A DNA stretch of 64,000 nucleotides from JBCBKU01 sp038521345 (GCA_038521345.1 JBCBKU010000016.1:10364-74363), one strand, 5' to 3'; positions 33,228 to 41,866 are shown, counted from the stretch's first letter. Numbers and translations are program-made. Notes: generated by a model not told the origin, from the sequence alone.

Positions 33228-34355
33228 TCACGCACTGTGCCGTGCCTCAAGACAGGCGGAAAGGCGCGCCAGCCCCTCGTCAAGGCGCACGTCCGGTCCG
33301 CCGCCAACGCCCAGTCGGATATGGTCCGGTTGGCCATAGGCCGAGCCTGGGATCAAAAACGTCCGGTATGGCGGGGCAAGAAGCGCGCGCGCCAACCCGT
33401 CGGCGTTGCCTTGAGACACCCGGGCGAGGCCGATCAACCCTGCCTCGGGCGGAACCCAGTCAAGGTCTGGCTCACTTGCGATGAACGTCTCCAGCCGGTC
33501 GAGATTGTCCCGCCCCTCGGCCCGCGTCTCGGCCAAGGCAGCGGCAAGCCGGTCGGGACGAAGAGCCACTTCGGCAATCTTCTCGCCGAGAACATTCATG
33601 ATCTCGCTGGCGTTTTCACGCAGGATGACCGCGTCCATCAGAAGACCTCGGTCCTGGCAGATCAGCCAGCCCGTGCGCAGACCCTGAAGCCCGAGCGCTT
33701 TTGACACGCTGCCCGTCGTGATGCCCCGCGGTGACAGCCCGGCCACCGACGGCGGTCGCGGCCCCGACCATTCAAGACCGGCATAGACCTCGTCGACTAG
33801 AAGCCATGCGCCGACGGATTCGACCATTTGTACGACCGCGCGCAATTCGCTTTCTGGTATCAAGCGACCTGTCGGATTGTTGGGGTTGGTCAGGAAGACC
33901 AGACGGGTGTCCGGAGTGATGGCGGCGGCCAGTTCGTCGAGAGGAAGCGCCCAGCCATCCGCTTCGCGACGATCCACATGGACGATCTCGCACCCAATGG
34001 CTTCGGCCATGACATCGGCTTGCGGCCATCCCGGACGTTCCAGAACCACGCGGTCTCCCGGGGTCAGCACTTGCCTTAGGACAAGGTAATTGGCCTCGGC
34101 CGCGCCCGCGGTGATCAGGACATCGTCCGATGTGCATTGCCCGCCGAGGCCCGCTTGCTCGATCACCCGTGTGCGCAGGTCAGGAAGGCCCTGAAACGAC
34201 AATTGGTTCCAGTCGAGCGAAAGATCCGGATCGAGATCTTCCAGAAACGCACCAAGTGTCGGGGACCGCGCGAGCGAAAGGCCAAGAACGGCCTCGGGCT
34301 GGGCTTCAGTCGTCTCCAGAAGATATTGAAAGAGCGTGTGTATCTTGACTTTCAC
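33228..34355 (-). CDS. PLP-dependent aminotransferase (class I/II)
   Basis: A 375-residue fold-type I aminotransferase. It has VLITAGAAEANYLVLRQVLTPGD, FLTNPNNPTGRLIPESELRAV, LVDEVYAGLEW (Asp-Glu-x-Tyr contacting PLP), the PLP lysine in GSVSKALGLQGLRTGWLI (about residue 225) and the substrate arginine in DHIRLGVGGG. Close to valine-pyruvate or kynurenine-type aminotransferases, but specificity is open. GTG 34355 is chosen, after GGGGGCG at 6 bases. Divergent from the MBL-fold gene with only 24 bases between starts, so promoters must overlap coding sequence. Confidence 0.85.
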   Translation of the reverse strand: MKVKIHTLFQYLLETTEAQPEAVLGLSLARSPTLGAFLEDLDPDLSLDWNQLSFQGLPDLRTRVIEQAGLGGQCTSDDVLITAGAAEANYLVLRQVLTPGDRVVLERPGWPQADVMAEAIGCEIVHVDRREADGWALPLDELAAAITPDTRLVFLTNPNNPTGRLIPESELRAVVQMVESVGAWLLVDEVYAGLEWSGPRPPSVAGLSPRGITTGSVSKALGLQGLRTGWLICQDRGLLMDAVILRENASEIMNVLGEKIAEVALRPDRLAAALAETRAEGRDNLDRLETFIASEPDLDWVPPEAGLIGLARVSQGNADGLARALLAPPYRTFLIPGSAYGQPDHIRLGVGGGPDVRLDEGLARLSACLEARHSA

Positions 34356-34379
34356 GCCGCGCCCCCGTTCGTTTCTTCC

Positions 34380-35150
34380 ATGGTGGATGCTACCCTTGAC
34401 CGCCCGCTCCTGAAAGGGGCGCCTCGCGCACTCGCGATTCTGGATTATGGGTTCTTCCGAGTGCATTCAGGACCCCGTGACATCGGGATCCAGGGGGCCT
34501 TGGTCGAGACCGATGCAGGTGAGCGGGTTCTGATCGACACAGGCTTTCCACCGAAATACGCCGAGGACTTTGCCGCCGCCAGTGCCGAGGACGGGTTGGG
34601 GGCGTTCGGGGAAGTACTTCACCTTGGGCCGGACAACCTTCCGGCCGCGCAACTGTTGCGGCTTGGAGTGTCACCGGACCAGATTGATCTCTTGGTTCTT
34701 ACTCATACGCACATCGACCATGTAGGCGGGCTCGATCTGGCGTCCGAAGCCCCATGTCTGATTGCCGCGGCGGAACGAAAGCTCCCGAAGCCGCTGTACT
34801 GGGGCGACGCGCAGCCGCTTGATTGGCCGAACCGCGAGTATCTTCTGGTCACGGGCGATCGTGAGCTTGGCCCCGGGTTCGAGGTATTGTTCACGCCGGG
34901 GCATGCGCCCGGTCAACTGTCGCTATGGCTGACCTTGCCGGAAACCGGTCCGATCCTGTTTACATCCGACGCGATTTCGCGCCCTTCGGAAGTGGGCGAA
35001 GGATTTGCCGGGGCATGGGATCCCGGTCTTGCGGTGCATCATGCGAGCCGGATTCTGATGCGGGCGGCCCGGGAAAACGCCACGGTCATCTACGGTCATT
35101 GTCCGGAACAATGGCCGTCTCTCCGGAAGGCGCCCGAGCGATATCTCTAG
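34380..35150 (+). CDS. MBL-fold metallo-hydrolase (AHL lactonase-like)
   Basis: A 256-residue metallo-beta-lactamase-fold enzyme. The metal site is HTHIDHVGG (HxHxDH, about residue 107), a later His in TPGHAPGQLSLW, an Asp in FTSDAIS and a His in IYGHCPEQW. The overall order and length fit N-acyl-homoserine lactonases (AiiA/AttM type), though other esterases share it. ATG 34380 has no clear ribosome site; GTG 34383 follows directly. It overlaps the stop of the convergent SDR gene by 4 bases (CTAG). Confidence 0.78.
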   Translation: MVDATLDRPLLKGAPRALAILDYGFFRVHSGPRDIGIQGALVETDAGERVLIDTGFPPKYAEDFAAASAEDGLGAFGEVLHLGPDNLPAAQLLRLGVSPDQIDLLVLTHTHIDHVGGLDLASEAPCLIAAAERKLPKPLYWGDAQPLDWPNREYLLVTGDRELGPGFEVLFTPGHAPGQLSLWLTLPETGPILFTSDAISRPSEVGEGFAGAWDPGLAVHHASRILMRAARENATVIYGHCPEQWPSLRKAPERYL

Positions 35151-35878
35151 CGAACGTCGCGCCCCTGGTTCAGGACAATGACGTTGCCCGAACAGATGTC
35201 TCCCGCGGGCGAGGCAAGGAACCCGACCCAGTCGGCAACCTCGGAAGGACGCATCGGCCGCCCGTGCGGCATGGCGGCAATTGCACGGTCCAGCGTGGCT
35301 TTGGGCACCACATCGAAGAGCGGGGTTTCGGTCATGGCCGGCGCGATGGAATTGACGGCGATCCGGTCTCGTGCATACCGGCGCGCAAGGTCCTTGGTCA
35401 GGGTGTCCATCGCCGCCTTCGAGGCACGGTAATGCGGCGGGTCGAAGACGTCGAAGTTATAGGCGCCGTTCGAGGAGATGTTCACGATCTTCGTCACGCG
35501 GCCCCGGTCGAGCAAGAGCGGCACCGCGGCCTGGCAACAATGAAAGGCCGAGTGGAAGTTGACCGCCATCTGACGCTCGAACTCGGCCGGCGGGATGTCG
35601 GGAAACTCCGACATGAAGCAGGTTCCTGCGTTGTTGACGAGGACGTCGAGGCCTTCGAAGCGGTCGCTCAGATCGGCAAAGGCGGCCTTCACTGAATCAG
35701 GGTTCGAAACATCGCAGGGGTGGGGATGAAAGTCGGAGCCCAGATCACCTGCGGTGCGTTTCAGGGCCGTCTCGTCAACGTCCAGCCCGACAGTCACGAA
35801 GCCGTCGGCGATCAGACGGGCCGAAATGGCCGTGCCAAGGCCCCCGGCGGCGCCGGTCACTACTGAAATTCGGGTCAA
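35147..35878 (-). CDS. SDR family oxidoreductase
   Basis: A 243-residue short-chain dehydrogenase/reductase. It has the cofactor motif VTGAAGGLGTAIS (TGxxxGxG), Asp after the second strand (GLDVDETA, suggesting NAD(H)), NNAG in LVNNAGTCF, the catalytic Ser in NISSNGAYN and YxxxK in PPHYRASKAAMDTL. Length is typical for classical SDRs. Substrate unknown. It ends by sharing CTAG with the MBL-hydrolase gene. Confidence 0.9.
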   Translation of the reverse strand: MTRISVVTGAAGGLGTAISARLIADGFVTVGLDVDETALKRTAGDLGSDFHPHPCDVSNPDSVKAAFADLSDRFEGLDVLVNNAGTCFMSEFPDIPPAEFERQMAVNFHSAFHCCQAAVPLLLDRGRVTKIVNISSNGAYNFDVFDPPHYRASKAAMDTLTKDLARRYARDRIAVNSIAPAMTETPLFDVVPKATLDRAIAAMPHGRPMRPSEVADWVGFLASPAGDICSGNVIVLNQGRDVR

Positions 35879-35958
35879 TGTGGTAATATCCGCTTTGAAA
35901 TGGGGCCACCGCCCATCACATTATTGGTGGTGTGCAGCGACGGAAGGGGCGGGGCCGC

Positions 35959-36528
35959 TCAGGCCCCCCAGATCCGGATTGGACCACAATCCATGTGCAC
36001 GAAGTTCGAGCGCGAGTATTTGCCAACGCCGCCTGCGCGGCAGGCTGCCGCTGCGCCGGCCATTTGCCGGACTGACCGGCTTTTGAGCCGAAGATCCGCC
36101 GCCTGACCCTTCATGTGAAGCGAGTTCCGGGCCACGCCCCGTGACCGAGAGCGAAGCATCGCATTCGTCTCTGGAGAGCGGTAACCCGACAGCATCATGT
36201 AAGGTTCGTCCGTGTCCATCAACGACCGCGCCGCCGTCCAGATATCGACGGCCCGGGTATCGATGCCGATGGTTTTGTCGTTCCGCCAGTCGCGCATGAA
36301 GAGGTTGATCTCTTTCAGAGCCTCGGAGATGTAGTCGCCATCGATCCAGTAGATCGTATCGAGCATCTCGCCCGTACGGGTCGAATACATCTTGATCCGG
36401 CGGATATCTCCGGCGCCGCGAAGGAAGCCAGAAGCATTCGCATATGTTGGTGCCGCCGCCACTGCGCAAGCACCGAATGCCCGCAACAATCCCCGACGTG
36501 TGAGTGCCGTCGTTTCCGTTTTCGTCAT
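35959..36528 (-). CDS. YcbK/DUF882 family murein endopeptidase-like protein (Tat substrate)
   Basis: A 189-residue exported zinc-peptidase-like protein of the DUF882/peptidase M15 type, related to MepK (YcbK), which cleaves peptidoglycan cross-links. The N-terminus has a twin-arginine signal (LTRRGLLRAFGACAVAAAP). Zinc-site motifs are NSLHMKGQAADLRL (HxxxxxxD) and SNFVHMDCGP. SGYRSPETNAMLRSRSRG is the family signature. ATG 36528 is selected because it places the Arg-Arg motif near the start. Divergent from an L,D-transpeptidase gene. Confidence 0.9.
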   Translation of the reverse strand: MTKTETTALTRRGLLRAFGACAVAAAPTYANASGFLRGAGDIRRIKMYSTRTGEMLDTIYWIDGDYISEALKEINLFMRDWRNDKTIGIDTRAVDIWTAARSLMDTDEPYMMLSGYRSPETNAMLRSRSRGVARNSLHMKGQAADLRLKSRSVRQMAGAAAACRAGGVGKYSRSNFVHMDCGPIRIWGA

Positions 36529-36873
36529 GATCGCCCGCGTGTCCCGTTCGTCATGTGTTGCCGCTATGCCGCAGCGTTGATTAAAACCCATCCCCAAGGG
36601 CGCATCACGGGTATGTCACATAGACTTCAGCCGACCAAGGCGTTCGGAAAAATTCGCCTTTATCTTCAGGTTTGTCGGCAATTTCCCGCCTACCTGGTGC
36701 GGAGTCGTCAAGGGGAAATCCGAGAATTGGTGAACGTTGCACCGCCGCTACAGCCGGTCCCAGTATCGTCAGGCCGGCCCCAGTATCGTCAAAATGTTAT
36801 TGGACTGGCTGTGCTGAGTGTCGAAAACTACTACCGAATATCTGCTGCCGTGATTTTATTGGGGAAGTTGCGA
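36529..36873. other. Divergent promoter region, 345 bases
   Basis: Separates the DUF882 gene (minus) and the L,D-transpeptidase gene (plus). It is less GC-rich than the coding DNA. It carries two copies of a 20-bp direct repeat at 36753-36792. An open frame through it on the plus strand has no ribosome site and is not considered coding. Promoter elements are not clear by eye. Confidence 0.4.
36753..36792 (+). repeat. Two tandem 20-bp repeats upstream of L,D-transpeptidase gene
   Basis: GCCGGTCCCAGTATCGTCAG (36753-36772) is followed directly by GCCGGCCCCAGTATCGTCAA (36773-36792), 18 of 20 bases identical. Two helical turns of DNA put the copies on the same face, so two protein molecules could bind side by side. 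The start codon is 82 bases downstream. Confidence 0.75.
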
Positions 36874-38484
36874 ATGATCTGCACAACGCGCCGTTTTTTG
36901 GCGTCCGTCTTCGCCGTGCTGATGGGTGTCGGGCTCTTTATGGCCGACGTCGCACACGCCCAGGTGACCGCGTTCAAACAGGCCGTGGCCGAAGCGGCCG
37001 CCAATGACCGCGCCATCGCTGCCTTCTATCAGGCCAATGACTACCGGCCGATCTGGACGGGGCGCGGAAATCGGGACCGGCAGCGCCGCCAGGCATTCCT
37101 GCGTGCGATCTCGGAGGCCCATGTTCATGGCCTGCCGGCCGAGCGCTATAATCCCGACCTGATCCGCAGCAACGTCTCTCGGGTTCAGAACGAACGTGAT
37201 CTCGGGCGTCTCGAGGTCGAGATGACGCGCCTCTTCCTGACCTACGCGCGGGACGTTCAGACGGGTGTTCTCACGCCGTCGCGCATCGACGAACAGATCG
37301 TGCGAGAGGTGCCGTTGCGCCCGCGGCAGGCGACGCTTGCCGCTTTCGCGCGTTCGTCGCCCGCCGGATTTATTCGCGCCTTGCCGCCAAGGTCTCCGGA
37401 GTACCAGCGGCTGCTCAAAGAAAAGATGCAGTACGAGAAACTGATCGGCTCGGGTGGTTGGGGCGAGAAGGTCCAGTCTCGCAAGCTGGAGGCCGGGCAA
37501 AGTGGGCCCGCGGTCGTCCAGCTGCGCAACCGCATGATCCGAATGGGCTATATGCGCCGGTCCTCTTCGCAGACATATGACGGTGCCATGATGGCCGCCG
37601 TTCAGGCGTTTCAACGCGATCACGGGCTGGCTCCGGACGGGATCGCCGGCGAAGGCACACTGGCCGAGGTCAATCGTTCGCCTGCCGACCGGCTGGCCTC
37701 CATTCTGGTCGCCATGGAGCGCGAGCGGTGGATGAACATGCCCCAAGGCCGCGGCGACCGCCATGTTTGGGTCAACCTCGCCGACTTCCGCACCAAGCTT
37801 TACGACGATGGCAAGGTGACGTTCGAAACCCGTTCGGTCATCGGCGAGCGGCTTTACGAAAAGCGCAGCCCCGAATTCTCGGACATGATCGAATACATGG
37901 AAATCAACCCGGACTGGACCGTGCCGCGGTCGATCCTTGGGCGCGATTACTTGCCGAAGCTGCAGCAGAACCCCTACGCGGCGAGCTATCTTCAGTTGAT
38001 CGACCGCAACGGGCGCCTCGTCGACCGGTCGTTGGTCGACTTCCGGCAGTACACGGAAAAGACTTTCCCTTTCACAGTTCGTCAGCCTCCGGGCCGGGAC
38101 AACGCCCTTGGCACCGTCAAGTTCATGTTCCCGAACCCGTACGCGATCTACTTGCACGACACGCCAGCGCGGCACCTCTTCTCGCGTGAGACGCGGGCCT
38201 ATTCGTCGGGATGTATCCGGCTTCACGATCCGCACGACTTTGCCTATGTGCTGCTGTCGCGCCAGATGAGCGATCCCGAGCCCTACTTCCAGTCGATCCT
38301 GCGCAGCGGGCGCCAAACCATCGTCGAGCTCGAGACGCCGGTTCCCGTGCATCTGGTTTACCGCACTGCGTTCACCGAGCCGAAGGGCCGGATCCAGTTC
38401 CGCCGCGATGTATATGGCCGGGATGCGCTGATCTTCCGCGCGCTTCAGAACGCCGGGGTTTCGCTGCGCGCCGTTCAGGGGTAA
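36874..38484 (+). CDS. L,D-transpeptidase family protein (YcbB-like)
   Basis: A 536-residue exported L,D-transpeptidase that makes 3-3 cross-links in peptidoglycan or anchors proteins. A signal peptide lies in residues 1-27 (FLASVFAVLMGVGLFMADVAHAQ). A scaffold domain follows, then a peptidoglycan-binding domain (QSGPAVVQLRNRMIRMGYM, VQAFQRDHGLAPDGIAGEGT) near 205-265. The YkuD catalytic domain begins with the family region VNLADFRTKLYDDG and ends with YSSGCIRLHDPHDFA; the catalytic Cys is at about residue 445. ATG 36874 has GGGGAAG 6 bases upstream. Neighbouring a divergent YcbK-like peptidase suggests joint cell-wall work. Confidence 0.93.
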   Translation: MICTTRRFLASVFAVLMGVGLFMADVAHAQVTAFKQAVAEAAANDRAIAAFYQANDYRPIWTGRGNRDRQRRQAFLRAISEAHVHGLPAERYNPDLIRSNVSRVQNERDLGRLEVEMTRLFLTYARDVQTGVLTPSRIDEQIVREVPLRPRQATLAAFARSSPAGFIRALPPRSPEYQRLLKEKMQYEKLIGSGGWGEKVQSRKLEAGQSGPAVVQLRNRMIRMGYMRRSSSQTYDGAMMAAVQAFQRDHGLAPDGIAGEGTLAEVNRSPADRLASILVAMERERWMNMPQGRGDRHVWVNLADFRTKLYDDGKVTFETRSVIGERLYEKRSPEFSDMIEYMEINPDWTVPRSILGRDYLPKLQQNPYAASYLQLIDRNGRLVDRSLVDFRQYTEKTFPFTVRQPPGRDNALGTVKFMFPNPYAIYLHDTPARHLFSRETRAYSSGCIRLHDPHDFAYVLLSRQMSDPEPYFQSILRSGRQTIVELETPVPVHLVYRTAFTEPKGRIQFRRDVYGRDALIFRALQNAGVSLRAVQG

Positions 38485-38488
38485 GTCT

Positions 38489-38509
38489 CGGGCCCTGATC
38501 GGGGGCCCG
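38489..38509 (+). promoter_or_regulatory. Hairpin overlapping the lpxD ribosome site
   Basis: CGGGCCC (38489-38495) pairs with GGGCCCG (38503-38509) and ends 3 bases before the lpxD ATG at 38513. The G-run likely to act as ribosome site is inside the right arm. It could limit lpxD translation; no U-tract follows. Confidence 0.4.
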
Positions 38510-38512
38510 GGC

Positions 38513-39604
38513 ATGCGCCACACCATTCAAGAAATTGCCGAGGCACTCGGGGCAGAGGCGTTCGGGGACCTTGGGTTGCTCGTGTCGGGCGCCGCGGAAC
38601 CGGCAGAGGCGGGCCCCGATGATCTAGCCCTGGCCATGAAACCCGAATTTGCCGCGGGTCTGGCTTCAGGCGATGCGCGGGCAGCTGTAATCTGGGACGG
38701 TGCCGATTGGCAGTCGATGGGTCTTCAGGCCGCGATCGTCGCCCCCCGGTCGCGCTATGCCCTATCAGGCCTCACCCGGCTCCTCGATCCGGGGCCGGAC
38801 ATCCCGCTCGGCATCCATTCCACAGCTATCGTCGACCCCAGCGCCCAGATTGGGGACGGCGCGGCAATTGGCCCGTTTACGCTGATCCATGCGGACGCCG
38901 AGATCGGGCCCTGCGCGCGCATTGCCAGCCACGTGGTGATTGGGGCCGGCGCACGGATCGGGAAAGAGGCTCTGATCCTCGAGGGGGCCAAGATCGGTGC
39001 GCGGGTCGCCATTGGCGATCGGTTCATCGGGCATCCCGGCATCGCGATCGGGGCAGACGGGTTTTCCTTTGTCACCCCTGAGAAGTCGGGGGTCGAGCGT
39101 GCCCGCGAAAGCCTCGGCGATCAGGGCGCCATCACGGCGCAAAGCTGGACGCGGATTCATTCCCTCGGCGCGGTCAGCATCGCGGATGATGTTGAAATCG
39201 GGGGCAACACCGTAATCGACCGCGGCACGATCCGCGACACCCGGATCGGGCGCGGCACCAAGCTCGATAACCTCGTCCACATGGGTCACAATGTCGAAGT
39301 TGGCGAAGACTGCCTGTTGTGCGGTCAGGTGGGAATCGCGGGATCGGCAAAAATCGGGGACCGCGTCGTGATGGGCGGTCAGTGCGGGGTTTCCGACAAC
39401 ATCTTCATCGGGGACGACGTCGTCGCCGGAGGCGCCACGAAAATGTACACGAATGTACCGGCTGGCCGCGTCGTTCTTGGCTCGCCCGCCGTCAAGATGG
39501 AGAACCACGTCGAGATGATGAAGGCGTTGCGCCGTCTACCCAGACTTGCGGCGGAACTCCGGGCGCTCCAGAAAGCTATTTCAAACCGCGAACCAAGCGA
39601 CTAG
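38513..39604 (+). CDS. lpxD: UDP-3-O-acylglucosamine N-acyltransferase LpxD
   Basis: Adds a 3-hydroxyacyl chain to UDP-3-O-acylglucosamine from acyl-ACP, the third step of lipid A synthesis, cytoplasmic at the membrane. The 363 residues have a short N-terminal uridine-binding domain followed by the left-handed beta-helix of hexapeptide repeats (AIVDPSAQIGDGAAIGPFTL, GARIGKEALILEGAKIGAR). The catalytic His is in LDNLVHMGHNVEVGEDC (first His, about residue 255). The C-terminal helix has ENHVEMMKALRRLPRL. It is followed by an ACP and a ketosynthase in apparent operon. Confidence 0.96.
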   Translation: MRHTIQEIAEALGAEAFGDLGLLVSGAAEPAEAGPDDLALAMKPEFAAGLASGDARAAVIWDGADWQSMGLQAAIVAPRSRYALSGLTRLLDPGPDIPLGIHSTAIVDPSAQIGDGAAIGPFTLIHADAEIGPCARIASHVVIGAGARIGKEALILEGAKIGARVAIGDRFIGHPGIAIGADGFSFVTPEKSGVERARESLGDQGAITAQSWTRIHSLGAVSIADDVEIGGNTVIDRGTIRDTRIGRGTKLDNLVHMGHNVEVGEDCLLCGQVGIAGSAKIGDRVVMGGQCGVSDNIFIGDDVVAGGATKMYTNVPAGRVVLGSPAVKMENHVEMMKALRRLPRLAAELRALQKAISNREPSD

Positions 39605-39631
39605 ACAGCTCGGAAAATGGGGCCAGCAGCC

Positions 39632-39910
39632 ATGTCCGAGACTGTTCGAGAGAGGGTGATCGCCATCATCGCAGAGCAAGCCGTGCTCGAACCATCGGAC
39701 GTGCGGCCGGACCAGTCCCTTGATGACCTGGGCATCGACAGCCTTGGGCTGGTCGAATCCATTTTCGCGATCGAGGAATCCTTCGACATTCAGGTGCCGT
39801 TCAACGCCAACGAGCCCGAGAAGTCCGAGTTCGATATCTCTTCGGTCGACGCGATTGTTCGTGCCGTCGAGGCGCTGGTTTCCGAGCAACAGTCCCAGCA
39901 GGCCTCGTGA
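39632..39910 (+). CDS. Acyl carrier protein
   Basis: A 92-residue acyl carrier protein. The phosphopantetheine site is DDLGIDSLGLVESIFAIEE, with Ser at about residue 37. Compared with the main ACP (~77 residues) it is longer, with an unusual insertion FNANEPEKSEFDISSVDAI before the last helix, reminiscent of AcpXL-type carriers for special lipid A acyl chains. ATG 39632 is the best start; ATG 39617 is an alternative. Its stop overlaps the ketosynthase GTG start. Confidence 0.88.
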   Translation: MSETVRERVIAIIAEQAVLEPSDVRPDQSLDDLGIDSLGLVESIFAIEESFDIQVPFNANEPEKSEFDISSVDAIVRAVEALVSEQQSQQAS

Positions 39911-41115
39911 AGCGCGTTGTTATCACCGGGGCGGGAACCATCAACCCGCTCGGGCATTCCGTACCTCAAACCTTCGAGGCGATGCGCGAAGGGCGCTGCG
40001 GGATCGGCGAACTCGACATCCGCGATGTGGACCGGCTGTCGATCCGGATTGGTGCTCAGGTTCAGGGATACGAGCCCGACACGCATTTCAACCGTCAGCA
40101 GCAGGCGCTCTATGATCGCTTCACCCAGTTCACACTTCTGGCCGCGAAAGAAGCCATGGCGCAGGCCGGACTTGAACTCTCGGGCCGGATTTCGGACGAG
40201 GCCGGTGTCGTGCTTGGAACCGCGGGCGGCGGGCTCAATACGTGGGACGAAAATTATCGGGCCGTCTACGAGGACGGAAAGAACCGCGTTCACCCTTTTG
40301 TCGTGCCCAAACTGATGAACAACGCCGCCGCCTCGCATGTCTCGATGACCTACAATCTAAAGGGGCCATCGTTTACGGTGGCGACCGCTTGTGCGTCTTC
40401 AAACCACGCCATGGGTCAGGCCTTTTCGCTCGTCCGCTCGGGTGCGTCGCGGGTCATGGTGACGGGCGGATCCGAAAGCATGCTGACTTTTGGCGGTGTG
40501 AAAGCCTGGGAAGGTCTGCGGGTCATGTCAAAGGACGCCTGCCGACCGTTCTCCGCCAATCGGAACGGAATGGTACAGGGTGAAGGCGCTGCGGTTTTCG
40601 TGTTCGAAGAGCGCGACCACGCGATGGCCCGCGGCGCCGAGATCTTGGCCGAGATTATCGGGTTTTCGATGACATCTGATGCGGCCGATATCGTCATGCC
40701 GTCGAAGAAGGGCGCGGCGGCTGCCATTGCCGGCGCGCTTGCCGATGCCCGGATCGACGGTTCGGATGTGGGGTATATCAATGCGCATGGGACCGGGACG
40801 GCCGCCAACGACAAGACCGAATGTGCGGCGGTCGCTGACGTGTTCGGCGCCCATGCCGACCGGCTCATGATGTCGTCGACCAAGTCGATGCACGCGCATT
40901 TGATCGGGGCCACGGGTGCGGTCGAATTGCTGGCCTGCATCATGGCGGTCAAGGACGGGGTCATCGCCCCCACGATCGGCTACGAAGAGCCGGACCCCGA
41001 ATGCGCGCTGGACGTGGTGCCCAATGTTGCCCGCGACGCCAAAGTGTCGGTCGCTTTGTCGAACGCGTTTGCCTTTGGTGGTCTTAACGCGGTGCTTGCG
41101 CTCCGCGCCGCCTAG
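39907..41115 (+). CDS. Beta-ketoacyl-ACP synthase (FabF/KAS II-like)
   Basis: A 402-residue condensing enzyme of the FabF type that elongates acyl chains on a carrier protein. The catalytic triad is complete: Cys in TVATACASSNHAMGQAF (about residue 160), His in INAHGTGTAANDKTE (about 297) and His in THAHLIGATGAVE-like SMHAHLIGATGA (about 330). GTG 39907 overlaps the ACP stop, so the two are translationally coupled. Together with lpxD this suggests a dedicated acyl supply for lipid A; the chain type cannot be told. It ends by sharing CTAG with the convergent IalB gene. Confidence 0.92.
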   Translation: MKRVVITGAGTINPLGHSVPQTFEAMREGRCGIGELDIRDVDRLSIRIGAQVQGYEPDTHFNRQQQALYDRFTQFTLLAAKEAMAQAGLELSGRISDEAGVVLGTAGGGLNTWDENYRAVYEDGKNRVHPFVVPKLMNNAAASHVSMTYNLKGPSFTVATACASSNHAMGQAFSLVRSGASRVMVTGGSESMLTFGGVKAWEGLRVMSKDACRPFSANRNGMVQGEGAAVFVFEERDHAMARGAEILAEIIGFSMTSDAADIVMPSKKGAAAAIAGALADARIDGSDVGYINAHGTGTAANDKTECAAVADVFGAHADRLMMSSTKSMHAHLIGATGAVELLACIMAVKDGVIAPTIGYEEPDPECALDVVPNVARDAKVSVALSNAFAFGGLNAVLALRAA

Positions 41116-41684
41116 CCTTCAAGAAGTGCTTCGTAGGCCGCCGTGAACCCGGTAAGCGAGATCGACAGATCGACCGGACGGTCCGGCGCTGCGGCGGGAA
41201 CGATCTGCATGCGCACAACCGCGCCGCGCTTGTAGGCCTCGACCTCTGCAGGCAAGAGGCCGATCCGTGCGACACATCCTTGCGGCTGGCAATAGGTATA
41301 GGGGTATTGCTTGGTGTCGCCGCCGTCGATGGTCAGGCGAAGGGGCTGGGTGAGGAGCGTCTCAAGAGGCGTGACGATCGTGGCACCCGCCTCGGCCGGT
41401 CCACCCGGGGGAAGTTGGAACAGCGTGATCTCAGAAACCGGGTTGTCGTTGTCGTCGGTCAGCAGCTGATAGAGCTGGCAAGGTTCGCGCGCGCCGTCGT
41501 CGCTGCGGATGCATCGAAGCGCCCAGTCACCGTAGGTATCGCGGATATAGGTCTCCCCAAGCGTTTCGTCGGGCAGGGCCGACGCCGCTTCCGGTGTCGC
41601 GGTTGAGCCGTCGTCGGATTGAGCGGACGCCGCCATAGGCGCTGCCAGTGCGGCAACAAGAAGAAGCATGCGAAAACAGGTCAT
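41112..41684 (-). CDS. Invasion-associated locus B (IalB) family protein
   Basis: A 190-residue exported protein. The signal peptide is MLLLVAALAAPMAASAQ, near residues 6-22. The mature part has TYGDWALRCIRSDDGAREPC and CQLYQLL (IalB-type Cys pairs), TPLETLLTQPLRLTIDG and YTYCQPQGCVARIGL. IalB proteins are periplasmic or outer-membrane-associated in alphaproteobacteria; the name comes from Bartonella, but the general role is unclear. ATG 41684 follows GAGG at 5 bases. Last bases overlap the ketosynthase stop. Confidence 0.9.
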   Translation of the reverse strand: MTCFRMLLLVAALAAPMAASAQSDDGSTATPEAASALPDETLGETYIRDTYGDWALRCIRSDDGAREPCQLYQLLTDDNDNPVSEITLFQLPPGGPAEAGATIVTPLETLLTQPLRLTIDGGDTKQYPYTYCQPQGCVARIGLLPAEVEAYKRGAVVRMQIVPAAAPDRPVDLSISLTGFTAAYEALLEG

Positions 41685-41797
41685 CGGTACCTCGTGGCGA
41701 TCATTCGGTTGGGCCGCGCGCTTAGCATGCACCGGGCGCGGTGTCAGGCGCGGAATAGGTCATCTGGCGGAGCCTCGCCGAGCCGGTTCTCCACATG

Positions 41798-41826
41798 AAA
41801 AAGGGCCGCGAAGCACGGCCCTTTTT
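41798..41826. terminator. Bidirectional terminator
   Basis: AAAAAGGGCCG and CGGCCCTTTTT are exact complements around a 7-base loop, giving a good U-tract on both strands. No protein gene directly precedes it on either strand: the plus-strand ketosynthase ended about 680 bases earlier, and IalB starts downstream on the minus strand. It therefore suggests an unannotated transcript. Confidence 0.8.
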
Positions 41827-41866
41827 CAAGATTTTCTCCCTGCCGGACTGGCCGACTTATTCATTG
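41798..41866 (-). ncRNA. Candidate short transcript (about 70 nt)
   Basis: The predicted start would be about 7 bases after the TAGCGT -10 element, and the end at the terminator 41798-41826. Inside is a 12-codon frame on the minus strand, ATG to TGA, giving MNKSASPAGRKS, with no ribosome site in front of it. It could be a small RNA or a leaderless mini-ORF. It rests on promoter and terminator appearance only. Confidence 0.3.

Noticed and set aside
36553..36873. N-terminal extension of the L,D-transpeptidase by 107 codons
   Set aside because: It would place a normal signal peptide in the interior, has no ribosome site and runs through the tandem repeats.
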